Assembly: GCF_002705925.1 (NCBI RefSeq)
Contig: NZ_NKRE01000001.1
Span: 5,115,493-5,179,492, forward strand
Direction: 5' to 3'
From: Mycobacterium ostraviense
GTDB lineage: Bacteria; Actinomycetota; Actinomycetes; Mycobacteriales; Mycobacteriaceae
DNA length: 64,000 bases
The notes under the pieces were generated by a model. The model saw only the letters and a list, made by a program, of their open reading frames with translations, was not told where the DNA came from and did no database searches. The position numbers and the translations under genes are program-made. Each line of letters opens with the position of its first letter. Position 1 is the first letter of the stretch. Below are positions 16,774-25,788 of the stretch, in pieces.

Positions 16774-17766
16774 TTATCTTTCTTCTTCGGTGCGGTGCGC
16801 GAACGTCGCGATGATCGCCTCGCGGGGCGAGTGCCAGGTCACCCCGAGCTCGGCCTGGGTGCGCGAGTCGTCGGTCGGTATCGCCGCGGTGAGCAGTTGC
16901 GCGGCTTCGAAACTGAATCCGGCTCCCAGCGGCAGTAGACCGCCGACGACATCCGCGATCCTCCCCATGGTCCGAAATGCCCCGCCGGATAGCGGAATTC
17001 GCCTGATGTGGCGCCCGGAACCGGCCTCGAGGGCAGTGATCATCTCGTCGAAGCTGAGCATCACGCCGCCGCACACGTAACGTTTGGAGCCCTGCCCTGG
17101 GCGCAGCGCCGCGACATGCACCTCGGCGATGTCGCGCACGTCCACCATCATCATTCCGGCGTTGCGCAGTCGTGGTGCCACGCCGGCCCGAAGTATCGGT
17201 GCCCAACCCTGTTCGGTGATTCCGGGCGCCGTCGTGAAGGCCGGACCGACCACGCTCGACGGATAGGTGAGGACAACGGGTGCGCCCTCGTCTTGCAGCC
17301 GCCGGGCAACTCGATCGGCGTACCCCTTTGTCTTGGCGTAGGCCGACCTACCCGCCGCAGTCGGAGTGTCCGGCCCGATCACCGGTCCCGGCGGCGGGAA
17401 CAGGGCGCTGTAGCTGTTGATCGAGACGATCGGGTCCAGCCCGCGGTCATGCGCCTGACGCAATACCGCCTCGGTCGCATACGCATTGACCTGCCACATC
17501 AACTTCGCGCGCCGATTGTCGGTCCCGACGACGCCGGCGGCGTGCAGCACGGCGTCACAGCCGTCCAGGAGCCGCGTCACCGTGTCGGAGTCGCGGACAT
17601 CGCCCGCCAGCACGGTGATCGTGCCGAGCTTGGAAAGCCGTTGCAGCAGTTGGGGATTATTCCAGCCGCGCTCGGCAAGAAGCCGCACGTCATGCCCGGC
17701 GGTCAAGAGGCCACGAACGATGTGTGCGCCGAGATATCCGGTGCCGCCAGTCACTGCGATCTGCAC
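16774..17766 (-). CDS. NAD-dependent epimerase/dehydratase family protein
   Basis: A 330-residue extended SDR. The N-terminal Rossmann motif is VTGGTGYLGAHIV. The strand with GDVRDSDTVTRLLDGCDAVLHAAG and the catalytic YAKTK (Tyr-x-x-x-Lys, about residue 148) are all in place. The C-terminal substrate region has YVCGGVMLSFDEMI. It probably reduces or epimerises a lipid-linked or sugar substrate in the cytosol; the exact reaction cannot be told from sequence. The start is GTG at 17766. Neighbours give little help: WS/DGAT converges on one side and a long non-coding stretch lies on the other. Confidence 0.88.
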   Translation of the reverse strand: MQIAVTGGTGYLGAHIVRGLLTAGHDVRLLAERGWNNPQLLQRLSKLGTITVLAGDVRDSDTVTRLLDGCDAVLHAAGVVGTDNRRAKLMWQVNAYATEAVLRQAHDRGLDPIVSINSYSALFPPPGPVIGPDTPTAAGRSAYAKTKGYADRVARRLQDEGAPVVLTYPSSVVGPAFTTAPGITEQGWAPILRAGVAPRLRNAGMMMVDVRDIAEVHVAALRPGQGSKRYVCGGVMLSFDEMITALEAGSGRHIRRIPLSGGAFRTMGRIADVVGGLLPLGAGFSFEAAQLLTAAIPTDDSRTQAELGVTWHSPREAIIATFAHRTEEER

Positions 17767-18108
17767 GAATTCGTGACTCTACCGGTCGGCGGCAGACGGC
17801 AGGCGCGATCGGAGCGCGGTCATCATCGAGGCCGTGGTCCTAGGAGGCTTCTGAACAACGAACGCGGCAGGGGCGGGAAGAACGCCGACAAGGCCGTCTC
17901 TTCGGCGGTAGGTCAGACTTGATTGGTCGACAACGTGGTCTCCGATCGCGTAATCCCTTGCACCACAACATCATCACACGCCACACCGCCCATAGCCGTC
18001 AGACACGACGATCGCTGGACGGGTTATTCAGTGCGCTCCTAGTCGGTGAGCGCTAGCGCAGAATGCCACATCAGTCACAAGAGTCTCTGTAGGGTCTGGT
18101 GCTCTTTT

Positions 18109-18531
18109 TGCCCACCTCACTCGGAAATTCATGGTGACCACGAATGCTGCTGGTCAACGATGTCGTCTTGCGCAGTCTTGGCTGCCTGGATCTGTTTTCG
18201 GCACACCTTGGGCTCTGTTTTTCGGCACGCCGATACCGTACCTTCGCTCAACCCTCTTGTGATGGCAGGCGTTCGGATATGTCTCACGTGCTGACCGAGT
18301 CGGCTGTCATGCCGCTGCATCGAGTGTGCAGGGACGGCTCTGAGAGTGTATGCAGGGCGGGAAAATCCACGGTCGGCCCGCCCTGACGGCACACTCGGCG
18401 CCGTCAGCGCACACTGCGAGCCCTCGGCTACAACGTCACTCTCGAACCCCTCAACAACGTTGCCTAACATCACCGGGCAGCCGCTCACTAGCTAGCTTCT
18501 GGTCGCATTCCATTTTCGAGTGAGGTGGGCA
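18109..18531. repeat. 423-bp element with 15-bp perfect terminal inverted repeats
   Basis: The left end reads TGCCCACCTCACTCG followed by GAAAT. The right end, read on the other strand, is TGCCCACCTCACTCG followed by AAAAT, so 19 of 20 bases match. Ends of this length and the TG...CA boundary fit a non-autonomous insertion element or an internally deleted IS. No flanking duplication is evident. No transposase frame is visible inside. Confidence 0.6.
18344..18396. repeat. Long imperfect hairpin
   Basis: The left arm 18344-18361 and right arm 18377-18396 pair as GAGTGT...CAGGGCGGG against CCCGCCCTG...ACACTC, with a small bulge in the middle and a 15-base loop. It is not followed by a T-run. 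It may be a REP-like unit or part of the surrounding inverted-repeat element rather than a terminator. Confidence 0.5.
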
Positions 18532-18665
18532 CATTGTGTATCGCCTCGGCCAGAGGCTCATGAGTCAGATGTGACTGCCGCTACTCAAGCCACTGTAGTG
18601 ACGAAATCCCGCCCACCGCATGCGTCGCCCGGGTTGCGCGCGCCACGACCATGGGCGCGCCGATG

Positions 18666-20387
18666 TCACCCCCGCAACGCAGACGCAAAGATCCCAGGCA
18701 GTGCGGTGGGCTTGCCATCCACCAGGAACTTGACCAATCGACGGATCGTCGTCTCCGCGGTCTTGTTGGTGACGAAGAAGACCGGCTTGGGCGATAGCGT
18801 CAACTCGCCTCCGAGGATGGCGCGCGGTGACGGCCGGAACGGGATCTCGGCGATGGCCTTCTGCACGTGCTGCAACAAGAAAGCGTTGTGTACCACCCCG
18901 GTGCCGCTGCCGATGTCCTGCGGGGTGTGCCCGGGGAACGCGCCCCAGGGCGTGTAGCCCAGCAAGAAGTTCATCGCCGACCACACGTTGACCCCGATGT
19001 CGCCGTAGCGCAGCCCGGAAATAGCGTCATCGAAGGCCGCCGCGTTCGACTTGCGCGTCTTGGGGTCGATGATGATCGTCGCGCCTAGCGTGCCTGGCAG
19101 CACGTCGTTGGCGAAATCGACTGCGTTGCGCATGAATTCGCGCGCCGTCTGGCCGGGAAGCCGCACGATTCCCAGGGCGCCCGCGAATACCTCGTCGCGC
19201 AGGATGCTGGCGCCGCTGTGCGGGTCGACATCGGAGATGAGCACGCGGCTCTTGTCGCCGCTGAGAAACTCCGTGCAGCGCATCCCCTCGCACGCCTGTT
19301 CGGTCTTTTCCTGCGAGCGGGGATAGTACGTGCGGCGGGGCTCGACTTCGCGCATGACGGCGCGAATTTCGGCGATGAGCTGGTCGGCCAGCGGCCAGTC
19401 TTCCGACACGATCATGACCTGGGTCGCGATGCAGTTGTGGCCGGCGTTGTTGAGCTTGCTCGTTGCGATGTGCTCGGCCTGGAACCTGACGTCGGCGTCG
19501 CTCCAGTCGCCCGGTACGACGATCACCGGGCTGAGCCCGCCCAATTCGGCCGAGATCGGCTTGTCCAGCAACGGCGTGCCGTGGGCCTTGCGCGTCGCTG
19601 CCTCGGCATCGCTACCCCACACGATTGCGTCGTAGGTCGCCGCCGAACCGGTCATGTGGATGGAGTCGACCTTCGGATGATGGGCCAGGTAGCCGCCGAC
19701 GTCGGCGCCGCCGTAGACAAACCGCAGCCAGCCACGCGAGACGAAGTCATTGAAGATCTTCTCGTAGAACGGGCCGAGGTAGTCGTTGACCGGGTTCATC
19801 TTCACGACACAGACATTCCCCTGTGCGAACAACTGGTCGAGGATGTCGAGCGTCGTAATGGTTCCCACGTTGCCGGCGCCGAGGACTAATGCGACGCCCG
19901 GGTGGTCGTAGCCGGCGCCGCGGTACATGCGGGCGGCGTCCTGGCGCGTTTGCTCAGCACTGACGCCCGGCTCGATCCAGACTTGCGCCTGGTAGCCGTT
20001 GAGCAGCAACCGGTCGTAGACGGTGACCGGGAAGACGTCGACGACGACCTGGCCGTCCGGCCTGGTGTGCACCGCGTCGGCCTTGATCGGCTCCTGCCCG
20101 GCAAGTATTCGCCTGAGCACCAGGGCGTGCGAGTTGACGCCCTGGATAAAGGCCCACACACCGGTCAGCCAGTCTTCGGCGACCCAACTGGAGGTCGAGG
20201 CGATGCCTTTCGCCCTGTCAGCCGCGGCCACCATCTCCGGGGCGAAATTGAGGATCTTTTTCGGCAACGCTTCCAGCAGCGCCACCTTGGCTTCGAGGGA
20301 CAGGGCGACCCAGCTGGGCGCGCTAGTGTGCAGAGCGTCAAGCGCCTTGTCGAGCGCTGTTGTATCGAGTGATGCCTGTGTGGTCAT
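18666..20387 (-). CDS. Aldehyde dehydrogenase family protein
   Basis: A 573-residue ALDH-superfamily enzyme, longer than the usual 480-500. The nucleotide region has LVLGAGNVGTITTLDIL and IHMTGSAATYDAIVWG. The conserved Glu segment is ISAELGGLSPVIVVPG, and the catalytic cysteine lies in NNAGHNCIATQ (about residue 315). The C-terminal oligomerisation part has YGDIGVNVWSAMNFLLGYTPWGAFPGH. It would oxidise an aldehyde with NAD(P)+; the substrate is unknown. An AGGA lies upstream of the ATG. It is the next gene downstream of the four-domain kinase-dehydrogenase-aldolase fusion, 249 bp away on the same strand, so it may oxidise an aldehyde released by the aldolase domain. Confidence 0.9.
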   Translation of the reverse strand: MTTQASLDTTALDKALDALHTSAPSWVALSLEAKVALLEALPKKILNFAPEMVAAADRAKGIASTSSWVAEDWLTGVWAFIQGVNSHALVLRRILAGQEPIKADAVHTRPDGQVVVDVFPVTVYDRLLLNGYQAQVWIEPGVSAEQTRQDAARMYRGAGYDHPGVALVLGAGNVGTITTLDILDQLFAQGNVCVVKMNPVNDYLGPFYEKIFNDFVSRGWLRFVYGGADVGGYLAHHPKVDSIHMTGSAATYDAIVWGSDAEAATRKAHGTPLLDKPISAELGGLSPVIVVPGDWSDADVRFQAEHIATSKLNNAGHNCIATQVMIVSEDWPLADQLIAEIRAVMREVEPRRTYYPRSQEKTEQACEGMRCTEFLSGDKSRVLISDVDPHSGASILRDEVFAGALGIVRLPGQTAREFMRNAVDFANDVLPGTLGATIIIDPKTRKSNAAAFDDAISGLRYGDIGVNVWSAMNFLLGYTPWGAFPGHTPQDIGSGTGVVHNAFLLQHVQKAIAEIPFRPSPRAILGGELTLSPKPVFFVTNKTAETTIRRLVKFLVDGKPTALPGIFASALRG

Positions 20388-20636
20388 GGGGTGGTCCTAT
20401 CTTTCTGTGGCGATGATGTACGCCACGCCCGCGGCTTTCCGCGTCGCTGCCTATAGGGTGCGCCGTTCGCCACGCAGTCGGCAACGGTCAAAGGTCCTGA
20501 CATCGAGTCTCGAACTGGAACGGTTGTCGGGCTAACGTCGGTCGTTTCGGGGCCGGGACAACTGCCCTTCGGCCAAGAAACAGCGAAACATGTTGCGGTT
20601 CACATGGATTGCCTTGACGACGCCGGCCGCTGGGCT

Positions 20637-23600
20637 TTACGCCATCAAATCACCCATCTTCTGCAGCATTTCGACCACGTCGCCGGGCAGCGTGGTCGGC
20701 TCTTTGCCGACGGCGTAGCAACCGAGAATGATCTCGGCCGAGCGATCGATGATCTCGACCATGTCGGCGGCGCGGCGCAGACTGCGGCCGGCGACCAGTA
20801 TCCCGTGGTTCTGCATGAGCACCGCCCAGCCATCCCGGATGGCCTCGGCCACGGCATGTGCCAGTTCGTCGGTTCCCGGCATGATGAACGGCACCCGCGG
20901 GATGTCACCGAAGAACGCCGCCTCCGTCGACACCGGCAGAAACGGCAGCCCGGTATTGACGAGCATGGTGGCGTGCGGCGCGTGGGCATGCACCACCGCC
21001 TGCGCGTCGGGGCGGGCGCGATACACCAGGCAGTGCATCATTCGTTCGCTCGACGGTGAGGGAGCGCCGGGATCCAACACATGTCCGTCGAGGTCCAGGC
21101 GCACCAGGATTTCGGGCCGCAGGTCCCCCTTGAACATTTGACTCGGCGTGATCCACAGCTGGTCGGTTCCGGGGATGCGCACGCTGACGTTGCCGCCGGT
21201 GGCGGTGATCAGCTCGGCGGTGTAGAGCTCGTGCACGGTCTGTAGCAGGGTGTCCCGGATGTCTCCAGCGGATCCGATTGGCGCCGGCACTGCGGTGGCT
21301 GGCGCGGCGGTCGGCACGGCTGCGGTGGCGTCGGGAATGGCGGCCAGATCGCCTGGATCACCGGCTTCCTCGCGGGCCTCCTGGTAGAGCCGGGCCAGAT
21401 CGTCCTGCATGTTCTGCAACGTCATCGCCTTGGCCGTGTCGCCGCTGAACGAGAGTCGCCCGCCCATGGCCGCTTGCATGGGATTGACGCGGCCGGTGAA
21501 CATTCCGTCGAGAATCTCGGCGCGCATGCGCAATTCGACGTCGGCGGACGCTGCGGGATCGCCGAGGTCGGCGGCGATCTCGCCGTCCTGTAGTTGCAGG
21601 AAGAACGCCAGCTCCAGGTCGGTGAGGGTGAAATGCAGTGTGACGGATTTGCCTGTGGCAAAAGCGCTTAGCGCCTCATCGCGGGTGATCCGGTCGACAA
21701 AGCCCTTCAGGATACGCTGCATGCCGTCGCGGATCCCGGCCGGCACCTCGGCCCTTGGCGGCAATGTCGTTGCCGCAGGGGCTGGTTCGGTCGGCGGCGT
21801 GGCGGCCGCGCCGCGGTCGAGCTGCAGGTCCGACACTGCGGGCCCGGGTTGGCGGGCCAACCGTTCGAGAACTCCGGGTTCCGGTGTCGGGCGCGGCGCG
21901 TTCCAGTCGAAGCTGCGCAGGGTTTCCGGATTGAGGACGTGCTGCGGTGCCTCGCCGACGAGCAGTCGGCGCAGGTCCGCGGCGATGATGCGTCCTTGAT
22001 GCGCCGCCACTTCGACGGTGTTGCCGCCGACGTGCGGCGTCGCGATCACCGTGTCGAGGGCCAGCAGCGGGTGATCCGACCCCGGGGGTTCGACGCTGAA
22101 GACGTCGAGCGCGGCGCCGCCGAGGTGTCCGTCGCGCAGCGCGTCGGCCAGGGCGGCCTCGTCGACGAGCGCCGCGCGCGCCGTGTTGACCAGGCAGGCG
22201 CCCGGCCGCATGCGGGCCAGCGCGGCGGCGTCGATCAGCCCACGTGACTGCTCACTCACCGCGGCGTGCAGGCTGACGAAGTCACTGTTTTCCAGCAGCT
22301 CATCAAGCGATGCCGGTTCGGCATCGGCCAGCACGATCTGCTCGGCATCGACATACGGGTCGTACACCAGGACACGCGCGTCGAAGGCGCGCAGGCGCCG
22401 GGTCACGGCGCGGCCCACGGCGCCGAAGCCGACGAGACCGATTGTCTTGTACCACAGTTCGCGGCCTTGCAGGCTGGTGAACGCCTGACCCATCCGGCCC
22501 ATGTCGCCGGCGGCGATCCCCGGCTGATGCAGGAACGCCGACGCCACGGGCAGCCGGCGAGCCAGCATCAGCAGGAACGCGACGGTGAGGTCGGCGACAG
22601 CGTCGGCGTTGCGTCCCGGGGCGTAGAGGACCGGAATCCCGAACGCGGTGCATGCCGCGAGGTCGACGTTGACCGCGTTGCCCCGGCACGCGGCCACCAC
22701 CCTCAGGTCCGGCAGCTGCCGGATCGCATCGGCGTCCACCACGTCAACTTCGGTGATGAACACCTGCACCCCGGCCAGCGCCTCGACCAGGCTCGGCCCG
22801 GTGAGCAGCCGCATTGCGGTGCGAAAGCTCGCGTATTCGACGTCGCCTAGCGCGCGCAGCGCCGCCAGTCCGTCGTCGTCCATGTCTGCGGTGACCAGGA
22901 TCCGCGGACGCAGCGCCGGTCGCGATCGCCCAGCCGTAGCGCTCATTGCTTTGAGCGCCGATGGCAGGATCAGTTGTGACGCAAGCGTTTCCGCGGCCGC
23001 ACTTGCTGCACGCAACTTTTGCCAGCCGCCGTAGAGCTGGTCGTAGGCGCGCGTCCGCTCGCCGTCCGGAACCACCGTGCGGGACTGGCCGCGGAATCGC
23101 TGCGCCCCTTCGGTCAGATCGGCGAAGACGCCGACGGCGACGCCGGCGCACAGCGCCGCACCGAGCGCGGTGGATTCCGGTGTGGCGCCGACTTCGACGG
23201 GCATGCCGAGGACGTCGCTGAGCACCTGCGCGAACACCGCACTGCGCGACATGCCGCCGGCAAGGCTGAGCGCGGCGGTGCTGGTTTGTGGTGCCGCGAC
23301 GTCACGCAACTGCTCGAGGTTGGCGCGCACCGCATACGCCATACCGTCGACCACCGCACGCGCCAGGTGGCGTCGCCGTTGCGGATCGTGGGCCGTGCTC
23401 AGGTGCGACAGCGTGATAGTGCCGGTGGGCAGCCGCAACTCCCGCGCGTTCATCACGCCGGTGCCAAGGGTGGACAGAATGCCGGCCGACCCCGGCTCCG
23501 ACAATCCCGCCTCGGCCAGGAAGTGGGCAACCGGATGCGCGGCATCCGGGTGCATGATGCGCGCGAACCAGTCGAGCGCTTCACCCATCGCTCCGGCGTT

Positions 23601-24497
23601 GCTCTCCAACACCCAGCGGTCCGCCAGCACGTGGCAACCGGTCCACAGCCGCTCGCCGGGGTCGACAACCGGCCGGCCGAGGACCAGTTGGACGGGCACC
23701 GTGGTGCCGCCAATCGCCCCCACCTGTCCCGGCGCTACCGCGCCGACGCCCAGCATGGCGCACTGGGTATCGGCGCCCGCGACCGCGACCGGAGTCCCGG
23801 CGCGCAGCCCGAACAACTCCGCCGCCGCGGGCGTGACCGTGCCCAGCCGGGTACCCGCGAGGCGCAACGGCGGCAGCAGGCGACGCGGAATGCTCAATTC
23901 GTCGGCAAGGCCGTCCGACCAATCACGTTGCGCCACATCGAATAACAAGGTAGTGCAGGCTTGCGACGGCTCGCTGCCGGATTCGCCGCACAGCCGGTAG
24001 GCGATCCAATCGCTGAGTGTGAGCACCATCGTGGCGCGTGCCCACGCGTCCGGATTCGTCTTTGCCAACCAGCGCAGTCGCGCCGCGGTGGCAAGCGGGC
24101 TCGGCCATTGCCCGGTGCGGGCATAAAGCGCGCTGCCGTGCTCGCTTGCCAGCTCAAAGGCCTCGCCGGCAGCACGGGCGTCGCGGTTGGGCGTGGCCAA
24201 CAAGGCGTTGCCGTCGGCGTCGAGCACCACCGTGGTGTGCCGCATGCTTGTCGCCGCCACGCCCAACACCTGATCCGGCGTTGCTCCAGCCTTGTCCAGC
24301 GCCCCGCGGGCGGCTTCGGCGAGGGTTGCCCAGATCAGGTCTAAGTCGAGGTCGGTGCCCAGTCCGCCGGTTTCGGGCGCCGCCGGGTGGGTCCATGGTC
24401 GGAAGATGCGGGTAAACGCGCCGCCGGCGACGTCAACGAGCAGGCAATGCCCGCCGCTGCCGCCAGCATCGAGCGCTATCAGATAGCTGGGGTTCAT
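20637..24497 (-). CDS. Four-domain fusion: FGGY kinase, 2-hydroxyacid dehydrogenase, SCP2, class II aldolase
   Basis: A 1286-residue protein. Domain 1 (about 1-490) is an FGGY carbohydrate kinase nearest in style to LsrK/xylulokinase: YLIALDAGGSGG, GVAATSMRHTTVVLD, and the C-terminal ATP site LSLAGGMSRSAVFAQVLSD. Domain 2 (about 525-870) is a D-isomer 2-hydroxyacid (phosphoglycerate-type) dehydrogenase with IGLVGFGAVGRAV, the Arg in NTARAALVDE, the Glu in DVFSVEPPG and the His in ATPHVGGNT. Domain 3 (about 900-1045) is SCP2-like (LHFTLTDLELAFFLQLQDGE). Domain 4 (about 1070-1286) is a class II aldolase with TGGNVSVRIPG, the Glu in SSERMMH and zinc ligands in VVHAHAPH and QNHGIL. Pro/Ala-rich linkers join the parts. 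The ATG at 24497 sits five bases after GAGG. It probably phosphorylates, oxidises and cleaves one sugar or polyol-derived substrate, which is not identified. Confidence 0.9.
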   Translation of the reverse strand: MNPSYLIALDAGGSGGHCLLVDVAGGAFTRIFRPWTHPAAPETGGLGTDLDLDLIWATLAEAARGALDKAGATPDQVLGVAATSMRHTTVVLDADGNALLATPNRDARAAGEAFELASEHGSALYARTGQWPSPLATAARLRWLAKTNPDAWARATMVLTLSDWIAYRLCGESGSEPSQACTTLLFDVAQRDWSDGLADELSIPRRLLPPLRLAGTRLGTVTPAAAELFGLRAGTPVAVAGADTQCAMLGVGAVAPGQVGAIGGTTVPVQLVLGRPVVDPGERLWTGCHVLADRWVLESNAGAMGEALDWFARIMHPDAAHPVAHFLAEAGLSEPGSAGILSTLGTGVMNARELRLPTGTITLSHLSTAHDPQRRRHLARAVVDGMAYAVRANLEQLRDVAAPQTSTAALSLAGGMSRSAVFAQVLSDVLGMPVEVGATPESTALGAALCAGVAVGVFADLTEGAQRFRGQSRTVVPDGERTRAYDQLYGGWQKLRAASAAAETLASQLILPSALKAMSATAGRSRPALRPRILVTADMDDDGLAALRALGDVEYASFRTAMRLLTGPSLVEALAGVQVFITEVDVVDADAIRQLPDLRVVAACRGNAVNVDLAACTAFGIPVLYAPGRNADAVADLTVAFLLMLARRLPVASAFLHQPGIAAGDMGRMGQAFTSLQGRELWYKTIGLVGFGAVGRAVTRRLRAFDARVLVYDPYVDAEQIVLADAEPASLDELLENSDFVSLHAAVSEQSRGLIDAAALARMRPGACLVNTARAALVDEAALADALRDGHLGGAALDVFSVEPPGSDHPLLALDTVIATPHVGGNTVEVAAHQGRIIAADLRRLLVGEAPQHVLNPETLRSFDWNAPRPTPEPGVLERLARQPGPAVSDLQLDRGAAATPPTEPAPAATTLPPRAEVPAGIRDGMQRILKGFVDRITRDEALSAFATGKSVTLHFTLTDLELAFFLQLQDGEIAADLGDPAASADVELRMRAEILDGMFTGRVNPMQAAMGGRLSFSGDTAKAMTLQNMQDDLARLYQEAREEAGDPGDLAAIPDATAAVPTAAPATAVPAPIGSAGDIRDTLLQTVHELYTAELITATGGNVSVRIPGTDQLWITPSQMFKGDLRPEILVRLDLDGHVLDPGAPSPSSERMMHCLVYRARPDAQAVVHAHAPHATMLVNTGLPFLPVSTEAAFFGDIPRVPFIMPGTDELAHAVAEAIRDGWAVLMQNHGILVAGRSLRRAADMVEIIDRSAEIILGCYAVGKEPTTLPGDVVEMLQKMGDLMA

Positions 24498-24505
24498 CAT
24501 GGCCT

Positions 24506-24640
24506 CACGCAATTTCGGGCGTCATCTGCTTGATTCGACCACCGCGCGCTCGATCGCCAGTAGAGTCCGAAGTCCTTGCGTCGAACGGGGCCGGCGACGC
24601 GGCTCAGCCCTTCACTATGTACTGCTTGTCATCGTGGTGC
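24506..24640. repeat. Direct repeat copy A (partner 25789-25925)
   Basis: A stretch of about 135 bp just upstream of the fusion gene closely resembles 25789-25925 in the same orientation. Shared blocks include ATTCGACCACCGCGCGC, GTCCGAAGTCCTTGCG and TTCACTATGTACT, followed by GTCATCGTGGTGCGGATG. The copy encodes, on the minus strand, the ending YIVKG of a truncated EthD-like protein. The unknown gene at 24995-25705 lies between the two copies. Confidence 0.75.
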
Positions 24641-24730
24641 GGATGCCCGAGTTCGCTCATCCAGGTGTCACGTTTTCTGCGCAATGCGGCGATCGCGTCG
24701 CGGAACCCGATGTCGCGCTTTGCGTACGGC
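24604..24730 (-). pseudogene. C-terminal fragment of an EthD-like gene
   Basis: The minus-strand frame ends FRDAIAALRRKRDTWMSELGHPHH...QYIVKG. It aligns with the C-terminus of the EthD-domain gene at 25885 (KMLRSVTSFLDLHRIRTTMTSEYIVKS). The open frame can be read back to 24912, but the upstream part does not resemble EthD. I interpret this as the leftover 3' end of a duplicated paralogue. Confidence 0.5.
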
Positions 24731-24994
24731 AGGTGGCCCATTGACAAAGCACTGCACTGCGAGGAGCCTCGTACCAGACCTTCGACGTTGATCCGTACAA
24801 GACGATTCGGGGGGTGGTCGTCAATACAGATGAGGCGATGACGAGCAGGCGGCGAGACGCTGGCCAGCGGGTGTGCCGATACGGCCACTCCGGGTCTGGA
24901 TTCAGAATTCACTTGATGCGCCCAAGCAGTGCACCGGCGCAGTGAAGCCGTTGATCACAAACGACACAACCAGGTACACAGGAGTGCACAGAAC

Positions 24995-25705
24995 ATGACT
25001 AGCGTGCTTATCCCCGGACATGCCGAAATCTACAACGCGCTTCCGAACGTCGAAGATGCCGACAAGGAGCGGCAATCGAGAACAGAGTTTGAGAACTTCC
25101 TGGACGATTTCGCCGAAATGTTGGTTGAGACCGAGCTCTATAAAGTCGGGCTCGATGAAATAGCTGGCCCTCTGCTGCTGCACAGCCATTTCCCGGTCAC
25201 CGGTGACACGGCGATTGTCGAGAGGCCCGGGATGCTAGATGACGGACGTCCCGCGCTTGTGGCACGGCCCGAAGCCGTGACCCCCGAGGCAGTTGCGGTT
25301 CGGTGGAAGTGGCAACCCGAAACGGCGCAGTTCCATCCATTGGAGTATTGCACCGACCCCGTAGCCGTTTCATCCGCTCAAAAACTCAGCCAGAACCCCG
25401 ATTTTCTCACCTCGGTGGGGCAGCTACTTGAGTCCTACGATCTTCATGACGTAATTGGGCTCACCGTATTGCCTCGAAGCCTCGAAGTCAAAGAAGCTGG
25501 TTTGGTCTATTTCGAACGCTCAGCCGATGACGTGAGTGTCACAACGGTCGAGGCTTCGTCGTTGCCAGGAATCATAACAGCATGGTCTGCGACCATAACC
25601 AATGACGGCGTAAGAATTAGACCGCAAACCAGGTGCGATCTCACCACAAGATTTTGCGGGTCATGCAAGTGCCTCCGGACTACCTGCGTATCCGATCCAC
25701 TCTAG
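24995..25705 (+). CDS. Hypothetical protein, unrecognised
   Basis: A 236-residue protein I do not recognise. The ATG at 24995 has GGAG ten bases upstream. It is acidic and mostly soluble in appearance, with no signal peptide or membrane segment. The sequence HSHFPVTGDTAIVERPGMLDDGRPALVARP and the segment YDLHDVIGLTVLPRSLEVKEAGLVYFERS suggest a mixed alpha/beta fold. The last 40 residues change character and are Cys-rich (RCDLTTRFCGSCKCLRTTC), which could be a metal-binding tail or a frameshifted end. The gene lies between two copies of a 135-bp direct repeat and seems lower in GC than its neighbours, which suggests acquisition. Confidence 0.6.
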   Translation: MTSVLIPGHAEIYNALPNVEDADKERQSRTEFENFLDDFAEMLVETELYKVGLDEIAGPLLLHSHFPVTGDTAIVERPGMLDDGRPALVARPEAVTPEAVAVRWKWQPETAQFHPLEYCTDPVAVSSAQKLSQNPDFLTSVGQLLESYDLHDVIGLTVLPRSLEVKEAGLVYFERSADDVSVTTVEASSLPGIITAWSATITNDGVRIRPQTRCDLTTRFCGSCKCLRTTCVSDPL

Positions 25706-25788
25706 GGTTACGTTAGGCAATTTCGGGATCAACCCTGGCTTCTTCAAGCAGGCGGTGCGAACTAGGCCGTCGCCACTGGTGACCGCAC

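Larger units (their letters stand above)
17767..18665. other. Long intergenic region with repeats, no gene seen
   Basis: About 900 bp between the epimerase start and the aldehyde dehydrogenase stop. No open frame here has convincing codon use or a recognisable domain. It contains a 423-bp segment bounded by inverted repeats (18109-18531), and inside it a strong hairpin (18344-18396) built from GAGTGT/ACACTC-type words. Similar GAGTGTGCA words occur between the PE_PGRS gene and the first transposase remnant near 1480, which hints at dispersed intergenic repeats. Confidence 0.6.

Noticed and set aside
22266..23945. Long plus-strand frames opposite the four-domain fusion gene
   Set aside because: They follow codon-position GC bias of the real gene and encode His/Arg/Gly-rich sequences without domains.
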